In this document: positions 24,051-30,903 of the stretch, piece by piece | Position numbering within the stretch: the stretch's first letter is position 1 | Layout of the letters: each line of letters starts with the position of its first letter | IMG/VR virus record: IMGVR_UViG_3300037258_000061 | Span: 1 to 50,445 of that record | Direction: 5' to 3' (one strand) | Length of the DNA stretch: 50,445 nt | DNA from: a virus | The notes under the pieces: model-generated | The model's database searches: none | What the model saw: the letters and a program-made list of their open reading frames with translations, nothing else | Told to the model about the DNA's origin: nothing | Translations under genes and position numbers: made by a program

Positions 24051-24082
24051 ATTGCTCCGCAGTTTAAATATTGCGGAGCAAT
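24051..24082 (+). other. perfect 11-bp hairpin
   Basis: ATTGCTCCGCA (24051-24061) pairs with TGCGGAGCAAT (24072-24082) around GTTTAAATAT. The base after it is T then GGGAG, so there is no terminator tail. It may stabilise the upstream message, be processed by RNase III, or bind a regulator. Confidence 0.65.
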
Positions 24083-24111
24083 TGGGAGTTAACAAATCCT
24101 AGGAGAATCAA

Positions 24112-24348
24112 ATGGCATTGACTCAAGAACAAGAAGACGCAATTGATACAAAACTCAGCGAAATGAACCTCGATGAGATGAATAAGCGTTATGATGAACT
24201 CGACGAGAAAGTTGATCTCGACGAAGTTGAACAGTACGAGTATGACGAACTTGAAGAACGAATAAATGCATTGACAGATGATGAAGATGAAGACGAAGAT
24301 GAAGACATTGGTCCTCATGATGCTGATGTAGCAGATAAAGACAATTAA
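24112..24348 (+). CDS. small highly acidic protein
   Basis: This encodes 78 residues dominated by Asp and Glu, ending with the repeated DEDEDEDED stretch. AGGAGAATCAA precedes the ATG. It could mimic DNA to block a host nucleic-acid-binding enzyme, as several phage anti-restriction proteins do, or act as a chaperone for a basic protein. Nothing specific confirms either. Confidence 0.65.
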   Translation: MALTQEQEDAIDTKLSEMNLDEMNKRYDELDEKVDLDEVEQYEYDELEERINALTDDEDEDEDEDIGPHDADVADKDN

Positions 24349-24371
24349 ATAAAAGCAGCGCTTGTTTGCTG

Positions 24372-24447
24372 CTAGCTACCTATATAGCTCAGATTGGAGA
24401 GCGCTGAAAAGAGGTCGGGGGAGTAAATACCCTCTATAGGTAGCTAG
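24372..24447 (+). ncRNA. tRNA-like element without an anticodon arm
   Basis: The acceptor ACCTATA (24378-24384) pairs with TATAGGT (24435-24441). T-A separates it from a consensus D-arm, GCTC-AGATTGGA-GAGC (24387-24402). A T-arm-like stem GGGGA/CCCTC (24418-24422, 24430-24434) has one A-C mismatch and a loop GTAAATA. Only 15 bases separate the D- and T-arms, where about 23 are needed, so the anticodon arm is missing or reduced. The acceptor helix extends outward by six perfect pairs (CTAGCT/AGCTAG). This is a remnant or a tRNA mimic, not a working tRNA. Confidence 0.5.
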
Positions 24448-24481
24448 GATCAAATAAACCTGAACCTGACAAGGAGTAAGT

Positions 24482-25189
24482 ATGGTAATTACAAATTCAA
24501 TTGACTATGTGCGTTGGACTCAGACCACAGCTCTTTATATTGATAAAGTTGATAGTACAAGAGAAGCAGCATTATATGAAATGCTTGGTGTGCTTGACGA
24601 AGTGGGCGAAATTGCAGGGATGCTTAAGCGTCAAATTCGCGATTCACTTGCATTTGATCGTGAGAAGTTTGGGCTTGAACTTGGAGATTTAGCTTGGTAT
24701 CTTGCTCGCATTCATTATAATCATGCAGACTTGCCTCTTGACATAGAGAACAATACTTATCCTCTTATCAAAGAGTTAAACTGGATTGAAGAGATTAAAG
24801 GTTTAACTTGCTTTGATATCGCAATTAAGATATCTGAGCATATGAAACCTCACTGCATCTCTAAAGATGCAGCTTCGAGATTTATCTTTGGTGGTAAACC
24901 CAAAGATATAATCGAGTACTTCAATCAAGTTCATCAAGGAATGTCTAACGAAAGTCCTCTCAATAACTTTGTAACTTCAATGTACAGAAGAATTTCCAGC
25001 GACGTTGACACAGTCGGTATTCTTATGCACATTGCAGCGGAAGCATATTCGATGGAAGCTGTTTTCGACTGGTGTACTCTATGCTACAAATACAATTACG
25101 ATATTCTCGATGTTCTACAGAACAACGTAATTAAACTTGAATCAAGAAAGGATAGAGGTACTCTTCATGGCAAGGGCTCGGAACGTTAA
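24482..25189 (+). CDS. MazG-like nucleotide pyrophosphohydrolase with central insertion
   Basis: This encodes 235 residues. Residues 28-80 carry the MazG pattern: DEVGEIAG (39-46; Glu40, Glu43) and LELGDLAWYLA (65-75; Glu66, Asp69). The C-terminal end KLESRKDRGTLHGKGSER is the usual MazG closing helix. Between them, residues 82-200 are an extra domain of about 110 residues that I do not recognise. MazG enzymes convert NTPs or dNTPs to monophosphates and can lower ppGpp. Metal-binding acidic residues look intact. AAGGAG precedes the ATG. Confidence 0.75.
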   Translation: MVITNSIDYVRWTQTTALYIDKVDSTREAALYEMLGVLDEVGEIAGMLKRQIRDSLAFDREKFGLELGDLAWYLARIHYNHADLPLDIENNTYPLIKELNWIEEIKGLTCFDIAIKISEHMKPHCISKDAASRFIFGGKPKDIIEYFNQVHQGMSNESPLNNFVTSMYRRISSDVDTVGILMHIAAEAYSMEAVFDWCTLCYKYNYDILDVLQNNVIKLESRKDRGTLHGKGSER

Positions 25190-25361
25190 AGAGATGAATG
25201 AAGTTGATGCAGCTCCAAAGCAATTTATGCCCTCACAGAGATATCCTGTGAGTTGCCCTGGCTGTGGTACTAACTCTCGTATCACAGTAGCTACTGCGGG
25301 AGCGTTCAAAGGCAACAAGCTTGACTGTGATAACTGCAGCATGACTTTTACTTGGAGCTAA
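25167..25361 (+). CDS. zinc-ribbon mini-protein
   Basis: This encodes 64 residues, MARARNVKEMNEVDAAPKQF at its start, with CPGCG and CDNCS forming one four-Cys zinc ribbon in the C-terminal half. It overlaps the MazG gene by 23 bases. It ends one base before the next start codon. Such ribbons resemble those of transcription factors, but no larger domain is present. Confidence 0.6.
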   Translation: MARARNVKEMNEVDAAPKQFMPSQRYPVSCPGCGTNSRITVATAGAFKGNKLDCDNCSMTFTWS

Positions 25362-25362
25362 A

Positions 25363-25569
25363 ATGAGCGGACCCCCAGCAATCGTTTGGCCGCAGTTCAA
25401 ATGTCGTTATGTAGATTCACACGGCACTGAGTGTAACGTAATTGCGGCCAAACGTATTCACTTCAGTACAGATCATCCCTTCGATCATATGGACCTATGT
25501 AATCAGCATCTGATCGAATATCAAAATTGGGTGTGGGCTCAACCTTTAACAGATGGGAGAGTGATGTGA
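25363..25569 (+). CDS. small Cys/His protein
   Basis: This encodes 68 residues with C-x7-C and a later DLCNQH, a pattern resembling the 91-residue protein at 22232, so they may be related. GGAG precedes the ATG. It overlaps the GTG start of the next gene by four bases. Possible zinc site; function unknown. Confidence 0.55.
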   Translation: MSGPPAIVWPQFKCRYVDSHGTECNVIAAKRIHFSTDHPFDHMDLCNQHLIEYQNWVWAQPLTDGRVM

Positions 25570-25886
25570 GTATTCTTAGAAAATCTGTTGACAATCAACC
25601 GTTGTATAAGATTAGACCGGGACAGATAGGTGAAAGAATTAAATTATTTCCCGGCATGGTTTTTCCTGGGGAGGTAGAACTTCTTAACATACCTGAACCA
25701 CATAAACATTGCTTTAATTCTGAAGTAGGAATTGTATTTGGTTCTAGTATTTGGTGGATTTATGATCCAAAACAAAGATTGATGGCCACCCATACTAGAA
25801 TTGCAGGTTTGCTTTGTTCCTGCGGCAGTGTTCTAATGCTTGATAACCCTGACGAGAAAAATGGCATATATCAAACCTCAAGGTAG
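25566..25886 (+). CDS. unknown small protein before the polymerase
   Basis: This encodes 106 residues, starting with GTG at 25566 after GGGAGAG. It is beta-rich, with PGQIGERIKLFPGMVFPGEV. A cupin or barrel-like fold could be imagined, but no motif decides it. Its last 26 bases overlap the polymerase fragment gene. Confidence 0.55.
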   Translation: MSILRKSVDNQPLYKIRPGQIGERIKLFPGMVFPGEVELLNIPEPHKHCFNSEVGIVFGSSIWWIYDPKQRLMATHTRIAGLLCSCGSVLMLDNPDEKNGIYQTSR

Positions 25887-26991
25887 CCCCACTGCAAAAG
25901 TGTGGGTAGTTGTAGAGCAACCGTATCCTCAAGATGCGCAAGCGGGTTACGTCTGGTCTGCGGGATATGGGCGCATGTTTAACTCTATGATGCAGGCCGT
26001 AGGTATACGAGACTACTATGTATTACCACGCCGTCCTGATCTAGATCATCCGGATACCTATACCATAATCGAGACTGATATTAACCAATATCAACCACCA
26101 ATCATTATTCCTATCGAGGAAGCTGGAACATTTTTCTGTCGTGAATTGATTAAGAATGAATTTTCAAAGCGTAAACTCTCTCAAGGAGAGTCTGAGATAT
26201 CAAAGTACGCTGGGTCGATTTTAACATCGCCCTTTTTTAATTACCCACACTACATTATACCAACGCTTGCCCCCGATACTGTGATGAAACAGTATAAGTT
26301 AAAGGATATTGTAACTTACCTCGATTTGGGAAAGGTATCCGATGAACTTACATATTTCACCACCAATGGAACTCTCCAGCCGCTACCAGCGCGCACTCTT
26401 AAATATAACATTACGGAGTTTGACGAACTTATCGGATACCTTGAAACGTTTAGCTCCCACTCCATTTTATCGAATGATATTGAAACTATCTATCCAAAGA
26501 ATAAAAACTCCCAATATTGGGGTCATCCAGGTTTGCCAACTTGCGTTGGCCTCGCTACTTCTAAAAACTTTGGTATATCTTTTGAACTCTTCCAAGGTGA
26601 CGATAAACTTGGAATCAAGAGAACTGCACAACTCTGGAGAAAACTTCAAAGCGTATTCGACCGTGTCGATCAATTAGGACAGAACTTTTTTAACTTTGAT
26701 CTTCCACGTTACGAGATGTTAGGTTTTCGCATTGATAGATTTAGATGTCACGATACACTAATTCGCCAGCATATATTGTGGCCAGAGTTAGAAAAATCGC
26801 TGCAGTTTATGACACGTCAGTACACTCGTGAACCTTATTACAAAGATGAAGGACACGGTTGGTCATTTAAAGATATGCGTAGACTTAAACGCTACAATTG
26901 TCTTGACGTATGTGTAACAATGGAAGTCTTTGAGGCACAGCAAAAAGAGTTTGAGAAACGCCCATACCTACTAGGAGAAAAAACAGCATGA
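25861..26991 (+). CDS. DNA polymerase fragment: UDG-like domain plus 3'-5' exonuclease
   Basis: This encodes 376 residues. Residues 10-160 resemble the uracil-DNA glycosylase-like domain that is fused to some phage family A polymerases (KVWVVVEQPYPQDAQAG, later IIPTLAPDTVM). Residues 200-355 form a DnaQ-type exonuclease: Exo I SNDIETI (Asp206, Glu208), Exo II NFFNFDLPRYE (Asp280), Exo III YNCLD (Tyr345, Asp349). It stops exactly where a normal polymerase would continue into its thumb and palm. The polymerase part is encoded 1.1 kb downstream at 28085. The UDG active-site residues look degenerate. Confidence 0.8.
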   Translation: MAYIKPQGSPTAKVWVVVEQPYPQDAQAGYVWSAGYGRMFNSMMQAVGIRDYYVLPRRPDLDHPDTYTIIETDINQYQPPIIIPIEEAGTFFCRELIKNEFSKRKLSQGESEISKYAGSILTSPFFNYPHYIIPTLAPDTVMKQYKLKDIVTYLDLGKVSDELTYFTTNGTLQPLPARTLKYNITEFDELIGYLETFSSHSILSNDIETIYPKNKNSQYWGHPGLPTCVGLATSKNFGISFELFQGDDKLGIKRTAQLWRKLQSVFDRVDQLGQNFFNFDLPRYEMLGFRIDRFRCHDTLIRQHILWPELEKSLQFMTRQYTREPYYKDEGHGWSFKDMRRLKRYNCLDVCVTMEVFEAQQKEFEKRPYLLGEKTA

Positions 26992-27755
26992 CAACTACAC
27001 CATCCGGTATCTTTCTAGATACCATGAATAACAAGTATAACATTCCCGGCGCAGTTCCGATTCCGCCGCAACCAGTTGCACCACTTATTCCAGCTACAGC
27101 TACCACTGTAGCTAATATATGTTCACTTGCTGGCTGGAAGATGGAGAAAGATTCTGGAACTCCAGGAACTGCAAAAAATATTACAATGACTTATAACGCT
27201 ACTACCAAAGCCTGTCTATTTTCAGCTAATCAGACTGGTAAGGGTGGCGTTCGTTGGTCGCGGACTATTGCAACAGGTGTGCCTGATACCGTAGCAAATT
27301 ACGTCTACGATATTACGTATGAATTTCCTGATCCTATGCAGCAAGCTTGCGTTGAGATGGATATCAATCATGTTGACTCTAAGGGAGATACCTATCTTCT
27401 TTGTGTTCAGGCATCCGAATACTCTGACTCCTACGAGTATACTCTGCTTAAAGCTGCAGGGAGTTACGGTTGGAATCCTTCCACCATTAAAGTAAATCCT
27501 ACACTTTGGCCTAAGAATACTCCAAAGCACATTCGTATCTTCACGCAGCGGAATCTAGCTAACGGTAAAGTTGTATATGTGGGAGTTGAAGAGGATGCAG
27601 TTTATAATCCATTTGCAGCTACTTGCACTGGTGTTAGCGATTCTCCTATGGGTTGGACTAAACAAATAATTCTGCCCAACTTTCAACTCGACGGGGCAAA
27701 TGCCAGTGGCCTCATGCAGTGTAACGTACTTGCGTTTGATATCATCTATTGGTAA
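26988..27755 (+). CDS. jelly-roll-like protein inserted within the polymerase locus
   Basis: This encodes 255 residues without signal peptide. It looks all-beta, with alternating aromatic and Thr/Gly strands, WRK-type segments such as GWKMEKDSGTPGTAKN and GGVRWSRTI, and a closing LAFDIIYW strand, resembling concanavalin or lectin-type jelly rolls. It starts as ATGA on the exonuclease stop with AGGAG just upstream, so it is co-translated. Its composition differs from replication proteins and fits a carbohydrate-binding or virion-type moron. No catalytic residues can be named. Confidence 0.6.
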   Translation: MTTTPSGIFLDTMNNKYNIPGAVPIPPQPVAPLIPATATTVANICSLAGWKMEKDSGTPGTAKNITMTYNATTKACLFSANQTGKGGVRWSRTIATGVPDTVANYVYDITYEFPDPMQQACVEMDINHVDSKGDTYLLCVQASEYSDSYEYTLLKAAGSYGWNPSTIKVNPTLWPKNTPKHIRIFTQRNLANGKVVYVGVEEDAVYNPFAATCTGVSDSPMGWTKQIILPNFQLDGANASGLMQCNVLAFDIIYW

Positions 27756-27763
27756 AACGGTTT

Positions 27764-27943
27764 ATGAAAAAAGAAGAGTTTGACAAGCAACGTGAATCTC
27801 TGTACCGAGAGCTACTTTCAGCTCTCGGTACAATTTCACGTCATCCTACGGTACAGGCGCATCCAATATTGCAGGATTGCGCTGTAGCTATTGCTAAGAA
27901 CTATCGCAGTCTTAACCAGATCATTGATGAGGTTGTGCGATGA
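27764..27943 (+). CDS. small helical protein within the polymerase locus
   Basis: This encodes 59 residues from the ATG at 27764 (a TTG at 27749 is also in frame), charged and helical (KKEEFDKQRESLYRELLSAL). It overlaps the next gene as ATGA. No family recognised. Confidence 0.5.
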   Translation: MKKEEFDKQRESLYRELLSALGTISRHPTVQAHPILQDCAVAIAKNYRSLNQIIDEVVR

Positions 27944-28092
27944 GTCAAGAAAGAGATATAAATCTTAAACTCTCAATCTATGAACTTGTTATGGTTCTTG
28001 AACGAATCATGAAAAAAGATACTAGTTTATCATCAGCAACTTCATATAGTATTGTTGAAGAAGCAAGAAAGTTTGCTCGCAAAGATGATTGA
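27940..28092 (+). CDS. 50-residue protein within the polymerase locus
   Basis: This encodes 50 residues, MSQERDINLKLSIYELVMVL then a charged helix. It starts as ATGA on the upstream stop and ends at 28092, eight bases into the polymerase gene, which fits continuous translational coupling across the gap. Its predicted amphipathic helices and size suggest a small binding protein. No family recognised. Confidence 0.6.
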   Translation: MSQERDINLKLSIYELVMVLERIMKKDTSLSSATSYSIVEEARKFARKDD

Positions 28093-29575
28093 ACCCCGCA
28101 TAACTTACGACTATGAGCGAAAGCTCCAAGCTGTCTATAATGAGATAGCTAACAGAGGTATACGTGTCGATGAAACAAGACTTAAAGAAGCTAAAGTTTT
28201 TGTTGATCGAGAAATCCAGAGAAATTTGGCGATTGCTTCTTCTCAGTGGAATATCAAACTTTTTGTTGGTGTGGAGAATGATCCCAACAAAGGTAAAAAG
28301 AAGGGTGATCCCACACTCATTGAATCACAGAATCTTGGTAGTACTTCTGGAGAAAAGAGTTTCCTTAATCTTCTCAAAACACTGGGCTACACAGTTCCAA
28401 AAATAGCTAAACGCAATAGCGAAGGAGAGTATGAGACTAACTATTCGACGGGAGAACTCGCTCTGCAACGAATCTTACGTGATAACCAGTTTGGATACCC
28501 AACTGGTGATCCAGCGATTAAAGCGGTACTTGCTATACGTGAACTTGCTAAGCTCAGATCTTCCTATCTCAACGCAAATTTCTATAGAGATGTTTCATCA
28601 AACTTGTTCTTTCTCAGCCTCTATAATGCAGCAGGAACTCTTACAGGACGTAGATCATCGAGAAAACATACTTTCGGTTTTGGAAACAATGGTCAGAACC
28701 ACCCAAAACATTCTAGAATTGCCGAGCAGTGGAGAAGATGTCTAGTAGCTAGACCAGGAAATATCTTCTTAATGGTCGATCAGAAGTCTGCAGAGGAATG
28801 GCCTGTCTGCGCTCTATCTCAAAATCATCTTGGAATTGAGCAGATGACTAAAGGTATTAACCGCCACATCTGGCGTGCGTCATTTATCTTTAACATCGCA
28901 GAAGGTGCTCGCAGCAAGAAAGAATGGAAGGAATCGATCGAGTATTATCTGGGAAAGAAGACCGGACATGCAAATAACTATAACATGCAGCCACCTAGAA
29001 TGTCTGAGTCTCTTATTCAAGAAGGACATTATGTTAGCGTTGATGCGTGTGCAGGGATGCTTGCGCGGCTTAATAGTTTGGAGCCTAACATACGAGGTGT
29101 TTTCCATAAATGGGTGCGCGATACTATTAACCATTGCAGAGTTCTCAAAACTCCGTTCGGGCGTGAAAGACAATTTCTCGGATTGCGTCCTAACGATGCG
29201 AACAATAAGATATTTAATGAAGCATTCGCTTTCGTACCGCAGTCGTCCGTTGGCGATAATACTGGTTTTGCAGTTGCTCATATCGAAAACAGTGATCTTG
29301 ATCCAGTCTGTCGCTATATTGTACAAGAAGGCCACGATTCGATCGTTCAAGACATCCCGGACAACCTTACGTGCCTTGATATTGGTCTTTCTAATGCTGT
29401 CGCAGCCTTTGATAGAAAAATGCGATTTGACAATGGAATCGAAGTTCAAGTCCCTGTGGAAGCGGAAATTGGCTACGATTTTAACACTACCGTAACTGTG
29501 GACGATTTGTCCTATGAAGGTTTGCGTATCGCAAAGCAAAAACTGCTCGAAGAGATAAATAAGAAAGCTGCCTAA
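28085..29575 (+). CDS. DNA polymerase I (family A) catalytic fragment
   Basis: This encodes 496 residues. It begins ERKLQAVYNEIANRGIRVDE (11-30), the usual link between exonuclease and palm. GTLTGRRSS (184-192) precedes motif A, FLMVDQKSAEEWPV (228-241, Asp232). KKTGHANNYNM (291-301) is motif B, FAFVPQSSVGD (381-391) follows, and motif C is EGHDSIV (415-421, Asp418), with Ser in place of the bacterial Glu, as in many phage enzymes. It must use the separate exonuclease fragment or work without proofreading. It overlaps the upstream gene and is followed by the helicase gene (TAATG). Confidence 0.85.
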   Translation: MIEPRITYDYERKLQAVYNEIANRGIRVDETRLKEAKVFVDREIQRNLAIASSQWNIKLFVGVENDPNKGKKKGDPTLIESQNLGSTSGEKSFLNLLKTLGYTVPKIAKRNSEGEYETNYSTGELALQRILRDNQFGYPTGDPAIKAVLAIRELAKLRSSYLNANFYRDVSSNLFFLSLYNAAGTLTGRRSSRKHTFGFGNNGQNHPKHSRIAEQWRRCLVARPGNIFLMVDQKSAEEWPVCALSQNHLGIEQMTKGINRHIWRASFIFNIAEGARSKKEWKESIEYYLGKKTGHANNYNMQPPRMSESLIQEGHYVSVDACAGMLARLNSLEPNIRGVFHKWVRDTINHCRVLKTPFGRERQFLGLRPNDANNKIFNEAFAFVPQSSVGDNTGFAVAHIENSDLDPVCRYIVQEGHDSIVQDIPDNLTCLDIGLSNAVAAFDRKMRFDNGIEVQVPVEAEIGYDFNTTVTVDDLSYEGLRIAKQKLLEEINKKAA

Positions 29576-30894
29576 TGCCCCACAGAGCACTCTCAAAGAA
29601 CTGGATACTTGCGTATAATGAAGCTATATCTAAAATCTCGGAAGCGCCGGGACAGTATAACATCTGGGCTGCTATTGCAGTTGTATCTGCTGTGTTGAAG
29701 AACCACGTAAGAATGGCACGCGGCCCATATGTCGTAAATCCTAACCAATACATAATTCTGGTAGGTCCACCCGGCGTTGGTAAAGGCACTGCGATTCATC
29801 CTGCGTTTGATATTCCAAAGAAACTAGGTTTAATTAACACAATCTCTGATCGTGTAACTGCGCAGAAGATAGTTGAGAGGTTATCCAATGGATTTGACGC
29901 GCCTCCAAAGATTATATACGGTACTACAAACGGTCATGGACCCTTACCAACTAATACTGTCGCAGGAGGACATCTCTTTAATACTTCAAGCACTCCAACT
30001 ATTGTTGCTACAAGAGAATCAGCAGCAACAATTATGTCCACCGAACTCCAAACCCTCCTCTCCAGTTCAGAATGGATGACGCAATTTCTCTGCGATGCTT
30101 GGGATAGAAAAGACTTTGAATATGATACCAAGAATAAAGGAACTCACATAGTTAAAGATATGTGTGTTTCTATGATCGGTGCTTGTGTTCCAGCCTATAT
30201 TCAGAGCATTAATAAGAGTACGGAAGCTGCAGTCAATGGTGGATTCACAGCTCGTGCAGTGTTTGTGTATGCAGATAAAAAAGCCCAAGATATCGTATGG
30301 CCCAGGAATCTAGAAGAAACTATGGGGGCAGAGTTTATCAAGAAGCTTGAAGAAGATTTAGTTTCCATCTCAAATCTAGAGGGCGAATTTACATTCAGTC
30401 CCGAGGCTAAAAATCTCTTTGAGACGTTTTACAAAACTTCACCTATAGTTCGCCAGCACGAAGCAGATTCAGAAGTCATGCTATACTTCAAATCACGCGT
30501 GCATGTTCACTTTTTCAAAGTGGCTATGGCATTTAGCGCTGCACGAGATGACTCTCGAATAATAGATCGGATTGATACTCTAGTATCTATTGATCTATTA
30601 AAACAGATTCAACAGAATCTAGATCGTGCATTTAGAGGAGTTGGCAACTCTCCTCTTGCAGATGCTACCCAAAAAGTTCTAGGTTATATTGAACGCATGG
30701 GCGCAGCTAATCGCAGACAGATTCTGAAACACAACTACATGCACGTCACTAATGACGATCTATCCAGGGTTCTATTCACGCTCTGTGAGATGGGAACTGT
30801 AAGAGAAGATTCAATCGGTGGCGAAAAAATCTTTGTCTACTGTGAAACTCAAAAGACAGTAGATACAAACGTCAAACAAATCAATAAGACATAG
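29575..30894 (+). CDS. DUF3987-like replicative helicase/primase-type ATPase
   Basis: This encodes 439 residues. Walker A is GPPGVGKGT (64-72). The layout, with an N-terminal helical region (AAIAVVSAVLKNHVRM), LQTLLSSSEWM and a long helical C-terminus ending in a winged-helix-like segment (ATQKVLGYIERMGAANRRQILKH), resembles the DUF3987 group of phage and plasmid replication ATPases. It starts within the polymerase stop codon. It is the only helicase candidate in the window and so probably unwinds the fork. The family is by eye. Confidence 0.7.
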   Translation: MPHRALSKNWILAYNEAISKISEAPGQYNIWAAIAVVSAVLKNHVRMARGPYVVNPNQYIILVGPPGVGKGTAIHPAFDIPKKLGLINTISDRVTAQKIVERLSNGFDAPPKIIYGTTNGHGPLPTNTVAGGHLFNTSSTPTIVATRESAATIMSTELQTLLSSSEWMTQFLCDAWDRKDFEYDTKNKGTHIVKDMCVSMIGACVPAYIQSINKSTEAAVNGGFTARAVFVYADKKAQDIVWPRNLEETMGAEFIKKLEEDLVSISNLEGEFTFSPEAKNLFETFYKTSPIVRQHEADSEVMLYFKSRVHVHFFKVAMAFSAARDDSRIIDRIDTLVSIDLLKQIQQNLDRAFRGVGNSPLADATQKVLGYIERMGAANRRQILKHNYMHVTNDDLSRVLFTLCEMGTVREDSIGGEKIFVYCETQKTVDTNVKQINKT

Positions 30895-30903
30895 GGAGAA
30901 GAG

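Larger units (their letters stand above)
22502..24463 (+). repeat. three copies of AAATAAACCTGA in successive leaders
   Basis: The 12-mer AAATAAACCTGA is found exactly at 22502-22513, 23503-23514 and 24452-24463. Each copy is in the gap ahead of a start codon (22583, 23528, 24482), with extra CCTGA units beside it. It is not a ribosome binding site by sequence. It may mark a common regulatory or protein-binding site. Confidence 0.65.

Noticed and set aside
24372-24447. Functional tRNA
   Set aside because: There is no room for an anticodon stem-loop, the T-loop is not consensus and no CCA follows the acceptor.
19872-25189. 2-aminoadenine (Z-genome) pathway, suggested by the dNTP diphosphohydrolase-type genes
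   Set aside because: No PurZ (adenylosuccinate synthetase-like) or DatZ (HD dATPase) is present in the window, so there is no support beyond the two pool enzymes.
26988-28084. Group I intron or intein splitting the polymerase
   Set aside because: The junctions are ATGA-coupled genes, the first fragment has a proper stop and the insert encodes no homing endonuclease or splicing motifs that I can see.
28880-29596. Long antisense frame (238 codons) opposite the polymerase
   Set aside because: It is a shadow of the conserved polymerase frame. No ribosome binding site or recognisable motif.
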